A DNA stretch of 64,000 bases from the NCBI RefSeq assembly GCF_947036865.1, contig NZ_CAMQSF010000009.1:49687-113686 (forward strand), given 5' to 3'. The position numbers and the translations under genes were made by a program. The stretch's first letter is position 1, and every line of letters begins with the position of its first letter. A model generated the notes under the pieces. The model saw only the letters and a program-made list of their open reading frames with translations. It was not told the origin of the DNA and ran no database searches. Shown here one piece after another: positions 1-10,667 of this stretch. The DNA is from an uncultured Caulobacter sp. GTDB lineage: Bacteria > Pseudomonadota > Alphaproteobacteria > Caulobacterales > Caulobacteraceae.

Positions 1-92
1 ATCGTCAGGATGTTGACCACGGCGATCGCCGACACCAGGGTCACGCCCAGCAGCCAGGCCCGCTTGAGCCAAAGCCGCGCCTCGCCGGTCAT
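1..92 (-). CDS. Partial N-terminus of an inner-membrane protein (unidentified)
   Basis: Only the first 30 codons are in the window, read on the minus strand from the ATG at 92-90. They encode MTGEARLWLKRAW followed by a hydrophobic stretch (LLGVTLVSAIAVVNILT), which looks like a basic N-terminus leading into a first membrane helix with no cleavage site. The gene is divergent from the acyltransferase at 228. A membrane-tethered LytTR-type regulator would be one possibility for such a small N-terminus, but nothing visible proves it. The start is chosen because the downstream codons are typical high-GC coding sequence. Confidence 0.5.
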   Translation of the reverse strand, partial: MTGEARLWLKRAWLLGVTLVSAIAVVNILT

Positions 93-105
93 CCCGAAAA
101 GACCG

Positions 106-141
106 CCGCTCGTCCCGGCCCATGTTCCGCTTGTCCCGGCC
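106..141. repeat. Two 15-bp direct repeats with 21-bp period
   Basis: CCGCTCGTCCCGGCC (106-120) and CCGCTTGTCCCGGCC (127-141) match at 14 of 15 positions and are offset by exactly 21 bp, two helical turns. They lie between the divergent starts at 92 and 228, where a dimeric activator or repressor would bind. This is seen directly; the regulatory role is inference. Confidence 0.45.
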
Positions 142-227
142 AGCGACCGCTGATCCCCGAGCGCTTGGCCTCGGGCGCGGTCCTTGGGCAGGTCTCTGGC
201 ATCGTCTTTCACGCCGGACATTCCCCG

Positions 228-1442
228 ATGACCACGCCCGCCCCACCGCTCGACCGCCGTTACGACCTCGACTGGATTCGGGTCGGCGCGTTCTTCCTGC
301 TGATCCTTTATCACACCGGAATGTTCTACGTGCCCTGGGATTGGCACGTGAAGTCGCCGCATATCGTCGAGGGGCTGATGCCCTTCATGCTGCTGACCAA
401 TCCCTGGCGGCTGACCCTGCTGTTCCTGGTTTCGGGCGCGGCGACGCGGTTCATGGCCGACAAGGCGACCGTCGGGGCGCTGACGCGGGCCCGCGTCGCG
501 CGGCTGGCGCCGCCGCTGGTCTTCGCCATGCTCGTGGTCGTGCCGCCGCAGTCCTACTACCAGGTGGTCGAGTACATCGCGCTGCACCCGAACAGCGGCC
601 TGTCGGTCGACCACTTCTGGCTCCGCTATGTCACCGGCTCGGGCCACTGGTGCGGCCTCGATGGCCATTGCCTGGTCACGCCGACCTGGAACCACATGTG
701 GTTCGTCGCCTATCTGCTGTTCTACACGGTCGTTCTGGCGCTGCTGCTTCTGGTCTGGAAAACGGCCGGCCAGGCGATCCAGCGCGCCGCCGAAGGGCTG
801 CTTCGGGGCGCTGGACTGCTCGTCTGGCCGATCGTGTTCCTGGGCTTCCTGCGCGCGACGCTCTATCCGAGATTCGGCGAGACCCACGCCCTGATCGGGG
901 ACCACTACGTCCACGCGGTATCGTTCAGCGCCTTCCTGCTGGGGTTCGGGCTCGCCAAGTCCGAGGCGCTGCGCGACCGCCTGACCGCCGTCCGCTGGCC
1001 CGCCTTGATCGCGGCGGTCGCGGCCTGGGCGGGCTGGGCGATCTATGTCTGGACCTATCGCCACGACACGCCCGTCCCGTCGCCGGCGCTGAAGCTCGTG
1101 ATGCGCTTCGTGTTCGCGACCGACACCTGGTGCGCCATCGTCGCCATCCTGGGCTTCGGCGCCAGGCATCTGACGCGGGGCGGACCGGTCCTTCGCTACC
1201 TGACCTTGGGCGTCTTCCCGTTCTATCTCGTGCACCAGACCCTGATCGTCGTCATGGCCTACCATCTGGCCAAGCTTGGCTTGCCGCAGGGGCTGGAGGG
1301 CGCGATCCTGGTCGTGGCGACCTTCGCCGGCTGCTTCGCGACCTATGAGATCGCGCGCCGCGTTCCCGGCGTTCGGATCCTGTTCGGCCTGAAGGGGGAG
1401 CCCGCCAAGACGGCCGCTCATCGATCAACAGCCTTGGCCTAG
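228..1442 (+). CDS. Acyltransferase family 3 membrane protein (OpgC-like)
   Basis: Predicted integral-membrane O-acyltransferase of 404 residues. Such enzymes move acyl groups from the cytoplasm onto extracytoplasmic glycans or small molecules. The family hallmark is near the N-terminus: RRYDLDWIRVGAFF (residues 10-23) followed by the first helix and a conserved His in ILYHTGMFYVPWDW. About ten hydrophobic segments follow, ending near LTLGVFPFYLVHQTLIVV, also typical of family 3 acyltransferases. I choose the ATG at 228 rather than the upstream one at 165, because family homology begins immediately after MTTPAPPLD and the extra residues look non-coding. It is divergent from the partial gene at 92. 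The acceptor cannot be deduced from sequence. Confidence 0.8.
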   Translation: MTTPAPPLDRRYDLDWIRVGAFFLLILYHTGMFYVPWDWHVKSPHIVEGLMPFMLLTNPWRLTLLFLVSGAATRFMADKATVGALTRARVARLAPPLVFAMLVVVPPQSYYQVVEYIALHPNSGLSVDHFWLRYVTGSGHWCGLDGHCLVTPTWNHMWFVAYLLFYTVVLALLLLVWKTAGQAIQRAAEGLLRGAGLLVWPIVFLGFLRATLYPRFGETHALIGDHYVHAVSFSAFLLGFGLAKSEALRDRLTAVRWPALIAAVAAWAGWAIYVWTYRHDTPVPSPALKLVMRFVFATDTWCAIVAILGFGARHLTRGGPVLRYLTLGVFPFYLVHQTLIVVMAYHLAKLGLPQGLEGAILVVATFAGCFATYEIARRVPGVRILFGLKGEPAKTAAHRSTALA

Positions 1443-1467
1443 GCCCGCGCGGCGATAGCCCGCGGGC
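1443..1467. terminator. Weak hairpin between convergent genes
   Basis: GCCCGCG (1443-1449) pairs with CGCGGGC (1461-1467) around an 11-nt loop. It lies between the convergent acyltransferase and hspQ ends, directly after the acyltransferase stop. No U-tract follows on either strand, so a termination role is tentative. Confidence 0.3.
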
Positions 1468-1473
1468 TTGCGC

Positions 1474-1803
1474 CTAGTGCGAGATCCGCGGGCGAAGCTT
1501 GTATTGGCCGTGATTGAACGACTCGAAGATCACCGAGGTCTGCGGGTGCCCCACGGGCTCGCCGCTGTCGTCGGGCAGCAGGTTCTGCTCGGACACATAG
1601 GCGACGTAGCTGTTGTCCTCGTTCTCGGCCAGCAGGTGATAGAAGGGCTGGTCCTTACGCGGCCGGATGTCCTCGGGGATGGACTGCCACCACTCCTCGG
1701 TATTGGCGAACACCGGGTCGACGTCGAACACCACGCCCCGGAAGGGGAAGATGCGGTGCCGGACGACCTGGCCGATCGCGAACTTGGCGAGTCTCGAGTT
1801 CAT
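1474..1803 (-). CDS. hspQ: Heat-shock protein HspQ
   Basis: Encodes a 109-residue protein of the HspQ/YccV family (E. coli HspQ is 105 aa). HspQ binds hemimethylated DNA in vitro and modulates Lon-dependent proteolysis of specific substrates in the cytoplasm. Visible family features are the start MNSRLAKFAIGQVVRHR, the central RGVVFDVDPVFANTEEWW, the segment QPFYHLLAENEDNSYVAYVSEQNL, and the short HPQTSVIFESF tail. I start at MNSRLAKF (1803); an in-frame ATG nine bases upstream would only add MGA. The gene stands alone, divergent from the phosphatase at 1965. No clear heat-shock promoter was identified by eye. Confidence 0.92.
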   Translation of the reverse strand: MNSRLAKFAIGQVVRHRIFPFRGVVFDVDPVFANTEEWWQSIPEDIRPRKDQPFYHLLAENEDNSYVAYVSEQNLLPDDSGEPVGHPQTSVIFESFNHGQYKLRPRISH

Positions 1804-1964
1804 GGCGCCCAAACTAGCAGAGCCGACCTGACTGAAAGCTGAACGTAGAACTCAGAACGCGGAAGACAAGGCGGCGCCTTCCGAGAGGCGAGCGACATGA
1901 TATGGTCGACTCGAAATGAGGCCGCGCAACCCGTCGCGCGGTCTGCGAGACAGGTATCGAGACC

Positions 1965-3074
1965 ATGTCGGAGGCGCCGCGCGCGCCCGGCGCGCCACAA
2001 GGTCGGCGCCGGCGGTCTCAGGACGACTCCGTCGCGTGCTACGCGGCGCTCGACCTGGGCACCAACAACTGCCGCCTGCTGGTGGCCACGCCCACGCCGC
2101 GCGGCTTCCGCGTCGTCGAGGCCTATTCCCGCATCGTGCGCCTGGGCGAGGGCCTGTCGCAGACCGGTCAGCTGTCCGAGGCGGCCATGGATCGGTCGCT
2201 GGCCGCGCTGAAGGTCTGCGCCGAGAAGATCCGCCGCCGCAAGGCGCTGCGGGTCAAGGCCGTGGCGACCCAGGCCTGTCGCGGCGCCGCCAACGGAGCC
2301 GCCTTCGTCAAGCGCGTCCAGGAAGAGACGGGGCTGAAGCTGCAGATCATCAGCCCCAAGGAGGAGGCCCAGCTGTCGGTGGCCGGCTGCATGAGCCTGT
2401 TCGATCGCCAGCAGGACGCGGCCCTGGTGGTCGATGTCGGCGGCGGCTCGACCGAGCTGTCCTGGGTCGACCTCAAGGGCGGGGGCCTCGACGCCAAACC
2501 CCGGCAGTTCGCCGCCTGGAAGCTGCCGATCAAGGCCTGGCTGTCGATCCCGGTCGGGGTCGTCACCCTGGCCGAGCGTTTTCCGGAAGGCGAGCGCGCC
2601 GACGAGGGTTGGTTCAGGGCCATGGTCGACGACGTCAAGGCGCGGATCGAGGCCTTCCCGCACGCCGAGCCGATGCGGCGCATCTTCGCCGAGGGCAGGG
2701 CGCATCTGGTCGGCACCTCGGGGGCGATCACCAGCCTGGCGGGGCTGCACCTGGGCCTGCCGCGTTACGACCGCAACGTCGTCGACGGCCTCTGGATGGA
2801 TCGCAAGGACTGCGACGCCGCCGCCGACCGGCTGCTGGGCCTGACCGCGGCGGAGCGGGCCAAGGAGCCGTGCATCGGCGCCGATCGCGCCGACCTCGTC
2901 CTGGCCGGCGCGGCGATCCTGCAGGCGGTTCAGGAGCTCTGGCCCTGTTCGCGCGTGCGCGTCGCCGATCGAGGGCTTAGAGAGGGGCTTCTGATGTCCC
3001 TGATGTCCGACCAGCAGAAGCGTCCGCGTCGACGCCGTCGCGGCGGCGCACCCAGCAGAACGGCAGCCGCATGA
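1965..3074 (+). CDS. Ppx/GppA family phosphatase
   Basis: A 369-residue actin/hsp70-fold phosphatase that would hydrolyse polyphosphate or pppGpp in the cytoplasm. Phosphate-binding loop 1 is AALDLGTNNCRLL (about residues 28-40), the conserved acidic patch is SPKEEAQLS (130-138, with the usual catalytic Glu position), and loop 2 is VVDVGGGSTELSW (155-167). It is much shorter than E. coli Ppx (513 aa), being the single-module form common in alphaproteobacteria. An Arg-rich segment before residue 20 and another at the C-terminus (RPRRRRRGG) may be disordered or bind polyanions. The stop overlaps the rlmE start by 4 nt, indicating translational coupling. Exopolyphosphatase versus guanosine pentaphosphatase activity cannot be separated by eye. 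Confidence 0.9.
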   Translation: MSEAPRAPGAPQGRRRRSQDDSVACYAALDLGTNNCRLLVATPTPRGFRVVEAYSRIVRLGEGLSQTGQLSEAAMDRSLAALKVCAEKIRRRKALRVKAVATQACRGAANGAAFVKRVQEETGLKLQIISPKEEAQLSVAGCMSLFDRQQDAALVVDVGGGSTELSWVDLKGGGLDAKPRQFAAWKLPIKAWLSIPVGVVTLAERFPEGERADEGWFRAMVDDVKARIEAFPHAEPMRRIFAEGRAHLVGTSGAITSLAGLHLGLPRYDRNVVDGLWMDRKDCDAAADRLLGLTAAERAKEPCIGADRADLVLAGAAILQAVQELWPCSRVRVADRGLREGLLMSLMSDQQKRPRRRRRGGAPSRTAAA

Positions 3075-3778
3075 GCGAAGATCCTCCCCGCCGCCGCATG
3101 GTCAAGCCGCCCACCGGCGGCAACGAGGGCGGGCGCGGCAAGCCGGCGCGCCTGAAGACCGCCTATGGCCGCACGCCCAGCCAGCAGGCCTGGCTGGAGC
3201 GGCAGATCAACGATCCGTTCTCGGCCAAGGCCCGGGCGCTGGGCTATCGCAGCCGAGCGGCCTTCAAGATCAGCGAGATCGACGACAAGTTTCGGTTCTT
3301 CCGGAAGGGCGCGAAGGTCATCGACCTGGGCTGCGCGCCGGGCGGCTGGCTGCAGATCGCCGTCGAGCGCGGCGTGACGACCCTGGCCGGCATCGACCTG
3401 CTGCCGGTCGACCCGGTGGCGCCGGCGCACATCCTGGAAATGGACTTCACCGCCGACGGCGCCCCCGACAAGCTGCTGGAACTGTTGGGCGGCGAGCCGG
3501 ATCTGGTGATGTCCGACATGGCGCCCAACACCGTCGGCCATCGCGAGACCGATCACCTGCGCATCGTCGGCCTGATCGAGATCGCGGCCGAGTTCGCGAT
3601 CGACGTCCTCAAGCCCGGCGGCGCGTTCGTCGCCAAGGCCTTCCAGGGCGGCGAGACGGCCGAGGTGATCGGCAAGCTCAAGCGCCACTTCGACAAGGTC
3701 CAGCACTTCAAGCCCAAGGCCAGCCGCCAGGACAGCTCGGAGGTCTTCCTGGTCGCGACGGGGTTCAAGGGGCGGTGA
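3071..3778 (+). CDS. rlmE: 23S rRNA (uridine-2'-O)-methyltransferase RlmE
   Basis: FtsJ/RrmJ-type methyltransferase of 235 residues that methylates the 2'-OH of U2552 (E. coli numbering) in the A-loop of 23S rRNA using S-adenosylmethionine. The SAM motif is VIDLGCAPGGWLQ (83-95). The family catalytic tetrad K-D-K-E is visible as K66 (RAAFKISE), D149 (VMSDMAPN), K189 (FVAKAFQG) and E224 (SSEVFLV). An N-terminal basic, Gly-rich extension of about 35 residues is typical of alphaproteobacterial members. The start ATG overlaps the upstream phosphatase stop (ATGA), and the next gene begins at its own stop, so three genes form one operon. Confidence 0.95.
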   Translation: MSEDPPRRRMVKPPTGGNEGGRGKPARLKTAYGRTPSQQAWLERQINDPFSAKARALGYRSRAAFKISEIDDKFRFFRKGAKVIDLGCAPGGWLQIAVERGVTTLAGIDLLPVDPVAPAHILEMDFTADGAPDKLLELLGGEPDLVMSDMAPNTVGHRETDHLRIVGLIEIAAEFAIDVLKPGGAFVAKAFQGGETAEVIGKLKRHFDKVQHFKPKASRQDSSEVFLVATGFKGR

Positions 3779-4821
3779 GGGGGCGGGACGGCGTGATCGG
3801 CGAGCTGATCGCGCGGCCGTTCCGCAATCTGGCCGCGGCCGTGGCCTTCGTGTTCGCGGTCGCCGCGTGCGCGGTCCTGGCCTACATGCGGGCCGGCTGG
3901 CCGTTCGAAGACGCGCTCTACATGGTCACCCTGACCATCTTCACCGTCGGGTACGGCGAAGTCAGGCCCATCGACACCACCTACTTGCACGTGGTGACCA
4001 TGGCCACGATGGTGTTCGGGTGCACGGGCGTCATCATCGTCACCGGCGCGCTGGTGCAAGCCCTGACCCAAACGCAACTGGAACAATTCTTCGGAAAGCG
4101 CGTGGAACGCGACATCGACAAGCTGGACGGTCACGTCATCATCTGCGGCTTCGGCCGCATCGGCCTGATGCTGGCCAGCGAACTTTCAGCTGCGGGCGAG
4201 ACCTTCGTCATCGTCGAGCGCGACGAGGGGCGCTGTCAGGAGGCGCGGGATCTCGGCTATCTCTGCCGCCACGCGGACGCCACCGACGAGGACGTCCTGC
4301 GCGCCATGCACGTCAAGCGGGCCAAGGTGCTGGCGACCGTCCTTCCCGACGACGCGGCCAATGTCTTCATCACCCTGTCGGCGCGCAGTCTCAACCCGAC
4401 CATCGAGATCATCGCGCGCGGCGAGCGGCCGACCACCGAGCGCAAGCTGCTGCAGGCCGGCGCGGACAAGGTCGTGATGCCCGCGCACATCGGGGCCGAG
4501 CGCATCGCCGAAATCATCCTCTACCCCCGCATGGCCGGCTATCTGCGCGAGGCCCGCACCGAGACGAGCACCCGCGAAGAGCGTCTGGCGGCGCTCGGCC
4601 TGGACTTCAGCGTGGTCACGGCGCCCGCCTCGTTCCAGGCCCGCCGGATGACGGTCGGCGAGTTCGAACGCCGGGGCGGGGGGCTTCTGGTCGTCCGCAT
4701 CGATCGCGTCGACGGCGACGTGATCGAGGCGCCCAAGCCGGACGATGTGATCCGGGCGGGCGACGGCGTGGCGGTGGTCTCCAAACTGGGGCGGCTCGGC
4801 CTCTCGGCGATCACCGACTAG
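3775..4821 (+). CDS. Potassium channel with RCK/TrkA domains
   Basis: A two-helix K+ channel subunit of 348 residues with a cytosolic regulatory module. The first helix spans about residues 18-36, the selectivity filter is TVGYGE (57-62), and the second helix is about 70-92. A Rossmann RCK_N domain follows (HVIICGFGRIGLMLASEL, GxGxxG from 125), then a TrkA_C-like domain from about 265. These channels assemble as tetramers gated by nucleotides or ions bound to the RCK ring. The start is a GTG at 3775 overlapping the rlmE stop; another in-frame GTG at 3793 (MIGELIARPF) is equally plausible. No ATG is available near the beginning. It is the last gene of the Ppx-rlmE-channel operon. Confidence 0.9.
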   Translation: MRGRDGVIGELIARPFRNLAAAVAFVFAVAACAVLAYMRAGWPFEDALYMVTLTIFTVGYGEVRPIDTTYLHVVTMATMVFGCTGVIIVTGALVQALTQTQLEQFFGKRVERDIDKLDGHVIICGFGRIGLMLASELSAAGETFVIVERDEGRCQEARDLGYLCRHADATDEDVLRAMHVKRAKVLATVLPDDAANVFITLSARSLNPTIEIIARGERPTTERKLLQAGADKVVMPAHIGAERIAEIILYPRMAGYLREARTETSTREERLAALGLDFSVVTAPASFQARRMTVGEFERRGGGLLVVRIDRVDGDVIEAPKPDDVIRAGDGVAVVSKLGRLGLSAITD

Positions 4822-4974
4822 GCGGCGCGCTGCCGCTTGGGTTGCCGGCACGCCTTTGGACAATTACAAGGCGTTGATCCAAAACGGAAATTTACATTTC
4901 TTTCTCTTGCCAAGACTCTTCGACGGCCCGAGCGTCTGAAACGCGCATTTCTCGCGCGAGGAGGAAGCCCAACC

Positions 4975-5175
4975 ATGTCGAAGTCCCTGAGCATCGCCGT
5001 CGCCTTGGCCGTGGCTCTGTCGAGCGCCAGCGCCGCGTTCGCCGCCGCGCCCTGCCGCGACGCCAAGGGTAAGTTCATCAAGTGCCCGCCGGCGGCCGCC
5101 GCCAAGCCGACCAAGTGCAAGGACGCCAAGGGCAAGTTCGCCAAGTGCGGCACGCCGGGCGCCAAGCCGGTCTAG
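4975..5175 (+). CDS. Small secreted protein with duplicated Cys motif
   Basis: A 66-residue protein of unknown function. Residues 1-23 (MSKSLSIAVALAVALSSASA plus AFA) form a clear Sec signal peptide, with likely cleavage before APCRDA. The mature part is about 42 residues and contains a tandem motif: C-R-DAKGKF-I-KC and then C-K-DAKGKF-A-KC, separated by an Ala/Pro/Lys linker. Four cysteines in a periplasmic peptide suggest two small disulfide loops or metal binding. A good ribosome-binding site (GAGGA) lies about ten bases before the ATG. The gene is monocistronic, between the channel gene and the converging parDE pair. I do not recognise a named family. Confidence 0.75.
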   Translation: MSKSLSIAVALAVALSSASAAFAAAPCRDAKGKFIKCPPAAAAKPTKCKDAKGKFAKCGTPGAKPV

Positions 5176-5213
5176 AGAGTCAGAAGGGGCGGCGGCGTCT
5201 CGGGGCGGATGGC

Positions 5214-5497
5214 CTAGAGTAACGAGGGTATGTCCCGCGCGCCGTCGAACACGCGAAGTATCAGGACGTCGTGTTCCTCGACCCTGTAGCAGATGACGTA
5301 CCGACTGTAGGGCGCTCGGCGGACACCTCGCGCTTCATACCCGTCGAGACGGGCAAAGGCATAAGGGCGATCGGCCAGGGCCTCGCACGCTTCTCGGAGT
5401 CCGCCGACGATCTTTCTAGCGGCATTCGGTCGATCCGCCGCGATCCAGTCCGCGATCGCCTTGAGATCGCGAAGAGCGACCGCCGTGAACCGAGTCC

Positions 5498-5501
<4 letters not shown>
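5214..5501 (-). CDS. parE: ParE/RelE-superfamily toxin
   Basis: A 95-residue toxin of the ParE branch of the RelE/ParE superfamily; ParE proteins poison DNA gyrase. Characteristic residues are the N-terminal MRTRFTAVALRDLKAIADWIA with two amphipathic helices, the middle GLREACEALADRPYAFARLDG, and the beta-strand end RYVICYRVEEHDVLILRVFDGARDIPSLL. The start ATG overlaps the antitoxin stop by 4 nt (5498-5501), the usual antitoxin-first arrangement that couples translation. It converges with the small secreted gene ending at 5175. The gene appears intact. Confidence 0.92.
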
Positions 5502-7397
<1,896 letters not shown>

Positions 7398-7400
7398 CCG

Positions 7401-7796
7401 ATGCGGATGGCGTTCGAGCTGCAGATGGTGGCGGCGGCGGTCCTGATCGGGATCGTCCACCTGGTCTGGGCGGCCGCGGCCGCCCAGCCGCAGCGCGGCT
7501 TGAAATGGAACGCCGGTCCGCGCGACGAGGCCATCGTCCTGACGGGCGTGGCCGGCCGGCTCGAACGCGCCTTCGCCAATTTCCGCGAGACCTTCCCGTT
7601 CTTCGCGGCCCTGGTGGCCGTCGACTATCTGGGCGGACGGCTGGGCGACCTGACAGCCTATGGCGCGGCGCTCTACGTCGTCGCGCGCGCGATCTATATC
7701 CCTCTCTACGCCTTCGGCGTGCCCTACCTGCGTAGCCTGGTCTGGGTCGCCTCCATGGCCGGGATCCTGATGCTGCTCGCGGCCCTGGTGGTCTGA
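7401..7796 (+). CDS. MAPEG family membrane protein
   Basis: A 131-residue four-helix membrane protein of the MAPEG superfamily (membrane-associated proteins in eicosanoid and glutathione metabolism). Helices are visible at about residues 6-25, 50-70, 75-95 and 108-128. The family signature region is GLKWNAGPRDE, then RLERAFANFRETFPFFAALVAV, in which the ER-x-x-x-NF-x-E pattern is conserved. The substrate is unknown for bacterial members. It starts 3 nt after guaB and its stop overlaps the next start, so it is co-transcribed with guaB and the methyltransferase. Confidence 0.85.
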   Translation: MRMAFELQMVAAAVLIGIVHLVWAAAAAQPQRGLKWNAGPRDEAIVLTGVAGRLERAFANFRETFPFFAALVAVDYLGGRLGDLTAYGAALYVVARAIYIPLYAFGVPYLRSLVWVASMAGILMLLAALVV

Positions 7797-9073
7797 TGCG
7801 CGATGGCGGGCGGGTTTCGGCGGCGATCGAGGTTCTGACCGAGATCGAGACGCGGCATTTTCCGGCCAAGATGGCGCTGAAGCGCTGGGGCGAGACGGCG
7901 CGCTACGCCGGCTCCAAGGACCGCGCCTTCGTCTCCGGCCTGGTCCTGGACGCCCTACGCCGTAAGCGTTCCCTGGGCTGGATGATGGGCGATCCCAGTC
8001 CGCGCGGCGTCATGCTGGGCGTCCTGGGCTTCGTCTGGCGCTGGACGCCGGACCGGATCGCCGAGGCCGCCTCCGAGGAGCACGGCTTTGGCGCGCTGAC
8101 CGATGTCGAGCGCGAGCGCCTGGCTGGCCCGGTCAGTCTCGACGACGCGCCCGCGCCGGTGGCCGGCGACTATCCCGACTGGCTGGAGAAGCCTCTGGCC
8201 CGCGCCTTGGGCGCCGACCAGGCCGTCGAGATGCGGGCGTTGTCCGAGCGCGCGCCCGTAGACCTGCGGGTCAACACGCTGAAGACCGACGCCGAGCGCG
8301 CCGCCAAGGCCCTGGCGCCGATCCACGCCGCGCCGACGGGCGTTCTGCCCAACGCCTTCCGAATCCCCGCGCCCGACGCGGCCGACCGCACGCCGTCCGT
8401 GGAAGCGGTGCCCGCCTTCTCCAAGGGCTGGTTCGAGGTGCAGGACCTCGGCTCGCAGATCGCCGCGGCCGTGGCGGGCGAGGTCAAGGGCAAGCAGGTG
8501 CTGGACTTCTGCGCCGGCGGCGGCGGCAAGACGCTGGCCCTGGCGGCGGCCATGGGCAATACCGGCCAGATCTTCGCCCACGACAGCGATGCGCGGCGTT
8601 TGGCCGATACGATCCGGCGCGGGCAGAGGGCAGGGGTCCGCAACCTGCAGATCCGCTCGCCGATCGAGGCCACGCCGCTCAAGGGCCTGGAAGGCAAGAT
8701 CGACGTCGTCTTCGTCGACGCGCCCTGCACCGGCTCGGGCACCTGGCGTCGCCACCCCGACGCGAAATGGCGCCTGTCGCCCGACCAGCTGGCCAAGCGC
8801 CAGATCGAGCAGGACAGCGTGCTGGAGGACGCCGCGACCTTCGTGAAGGCCGGCGGCCGGATGATCTATGTCACCTGCTCGCTGCTGACCGAGGAGAACG
8901 AGGATCGCGTCGCCGGCTTCCTCGAACGCCACCCCGAATTCACCGCCAGACCGATCAGCTTGCCGGGCGTCGACCACGTCACCCCGGAAGGCTATCTGCG
9001 CCTGACCCCTTATCGCGCCGGAACGGACGGCTTCTTCGCCGCCGTGCTGGAGCGCGCCTCGTATACGCCCTGA
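7796..9073 (+). CDS. RsmB-like 16S rRNA m5C methyltransferase (NOL1/NOP2/Sun family)
   Basis: A 425-residue SAM-dependent RNA cytosine-5 methyltransferase. The SAM-binding motif is [16 protein letters not shown] (235-250). The two cysteines of the family mechanism are visible as C311 in [15 protein letters not shown] and C361 in [12 protein letters not shown]. The N-terminal 120 residues resemble the NusB-like domain of RsmB, though its similarity is weak by eye. The likely target is 16S rRNA C967, but other RsmB/RsmF-type substrates are possible, so no symbol is assigned. The start ATG overlaps the MAPEG stop by 1 nt and guaA starts 31 nt downstream. Confidence 0.9.
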   Translation: MRDGGRVSAAIEVLTEIETRHFPAKMALKRWGETARYAGSKDRAFVSGLVLDALRRKRSLGWMMGDPSPRGVMLGVLGFVWRWTPDRIAEAASEEHGFGALTDVERERLAGPVSLDDAPAPVAGDYPDWLEKPLARALGADQAVEMRALSERAPVDLRVNTLKTDAERAAKALAPIHAAPTGVLPNAFRIPAPDAADRTPSVEAVPAFSKGWFEVQDLGSQIAAAVAGEVKGKQVLDFCAGGGGKTLALAAAMGNTGQIFAHDSDARRLADTIRRGQRAGVRNLQIRSPIEATPLKGLEGKIDVVFVDAPCTGSGTWRRHPDAKWRLSPDQLAKRQIEQDSVLEDAATFVKAGGRMIYVTCSLLTEENEDRVAGFLERHPEFTARPISLPGVDHVTPEGYLRLTPYRAGTDGFFAAVLERASYTP

Positions 9074-9104
9074 CCTTGAACGCCCGACCGCTGGAGCCTT
9101 GCCG

Positions 9105-10667
9105 ATGACCCCCGAACCCCACCACCAGCGCGTCCTGATCGTCGACTTCGGCAGCCAGGTGACCCAGCTGATCGCGCGTCGGGTGCGCGAGGCCGGCGTC
9201 TATTGCGAGATCCATCCGTTCGACAAGGCCGAGGCGATCGTCGACGACTATCAGCCCGCCGCCATCATCCTGTCGGGCGGCCCGGCCAGCGTGCTCGAGG
9301 CCGACAGCCCCCGCATCGGCCGCAAGCTGTTCGATCTGGGCCTGCCGATGCTGGCCATCTGCTACGGCCAGCAGCTGCTGTGCGACGTCCTGGGCGGCAA
9401 GGTCGAGGGCGGCCACGCCGGCGAGTTCGGCCGCGCCGAGCTGACCGTCGGCAAGGTCAGCCCGCTGTTCCAGGGCCTCGCCGGCGTCGGCGAGCTGGAA
9501 ACCGTCTGGATGAGCCACGGCGACCGCGTCACGGCGATCCCGGAGGGTTTCGAGGTCATCGCCACCTCGACCGGCGCGCCGTTCGCCGCCATCGCCAATG
9601 ACGACAAGAAGATCTACGCCCTGCAGTTCCACCCCGAGGTGTACCACACCGTCAACGGGGCCAGGATGTACCGGAACTTCCTGTTCAACATCGCCGGGCT
9701 GAAGGGCGACTGGACCATGGCCGTCTTCCGTCAGGAGATGATCCAGAAGATCCGAGACCAGGTCGGCTCGGGCAAGGTGATCTGCGGCCTGTCGGGCGGG
9801 GTCGACAGCTCGGTGGCCGCCGTGCTGATCCACGAGGCGATCGGCGACCAGCTGACCTGCGTGTTCGTCGACACGGGCCTGCTGCGCAAGAACGAGGCCG
9901 ACCAAGTGGTCACCCTGTTCCGCGACCACTACAACATCCCGCTGGTCCATGTGGACGCCGGTGAGCTGTTCCTGGGCGAGCTGGCCGGCGTCACCGACCC
10001 CGAGACCAAGCGCAAGACGATCGGCCGCCTGTTCATCGACGTCTTCGACAAGGAGGCCGCCAAGATCGACGGCGCGGAGTTCCTGGCCCAGGGCACGCTC
10101 TATCCCGACGTTGTGGAAAGCGTCTCGGCGCGCGGCGGCCCCTCGGCGGTGATCAAGAGCCACCACAATGTCGGCGGCCTGCCGGACTACATGAAGCTGA
10201 AGCTGGTCGAGCCGCTGCGCGAGCTCTTCAAGGACGAGGTCCGCGCCCTGGGCGTCGAACTGGGCCTGGCGCCGGCCTTCGTCGGCCGCCACCCGTTCCC
10301 GGGCCCTGGCCTGGCCATCCGCATCCCCGGCGAGATCACGCCCGAGAAGGTCAAGGTGCTGCAGGACGCCGACGCCATCTATCTGGAAGAAATCCGCAAC
10401 GCCGGCCTCTATGACCAGATCTGGCAGGCCTTCGCCGTGCTGCTGCCCGTGAAGACGGTCGGGGTGATGGGCGACGCCCGCACCTACGAGAACGTCCTGG
10501 CCCTGCGCGCCGTGACCTCGACCGACGGCATGACCGCCGACTTCTTCGAGTTCCCCTGGGCCGTGCTCGGCAAGACCGCCACGCGCATCATCAACGAGGT
10601 GCGGGGCGTCAACCGCGTGGTCTACGACGTGACCTCCAAGCCGCCCGGCACGATCGAGTGGGAGTGA
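9105..10667 (+). CDS. guaA: GMP synthase (glutamine-hydrolysing)
   Basis: Encodes a 520-residue enzyme that aminates XMP to GMP using ATP and glutamine. The N-terminal class I glutamine amidotransferase has nucleophile C86 ([10 protein letters not shown]) and the partners H176 and E178 (LQFHPEVY). The ATP pyrophosphatase domain has the P-loop SGGVDSS (230-236). The C-terminal dimerisation domain includes [12 protein letters not shown] and ends at the standard KPPGTIEWE. Length and domain order are normal. The start is the ATG of GCCGATGACC; an upstream TTG at 9099 is unlikely. It completes the guaB-MAPEG-rsmB-like-guaA cluster. Confidence 0.97.
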   Translation: MTPEPHHQRVLIVDFGSQVTQLIARRVREAGVYCEIHPFDKAEAIVDDYQPAAIILSGGPASVLEADSPRIGRKLFDLGLPMLAICYGQQLLCDVLGGKVEGGHAGEFGRAELTVGKVSPLFQGLAGVGELETVWMSHGDRVTAIPEGFEVIATSTGAPFAAIANDDKKIYALQFHPEVYHTVNGARMYRNFLFNIAGLKGDWTMAVFRQEMIQKIRDQVGSGKVICGLSGGVDSSVAAVLIHEAIGDQLTCVFVDTGLLRKNEADQVVTLFRDHYNIPLVHVDAGELFLGELAGVTDPETKRKTIGRLFIDVFDKEAAKIDGAEFLAQGTLYPDVVESVSARGGPSAVIKSHHNVGGLPDYMKLKLVEPLRELFKDEVRALGVELGLAPAFVGRHPFPGPGLAIRIPGEITPEKVKVLQDADAIYLEEIRNAGLYDQIWQAFAVLLPVKTVGVMGDARTYENVLALRAVTSTDGMTADFFEFPWAVLGKTATRIINEVRGVNRVVYDVTSKPPGTIEWE

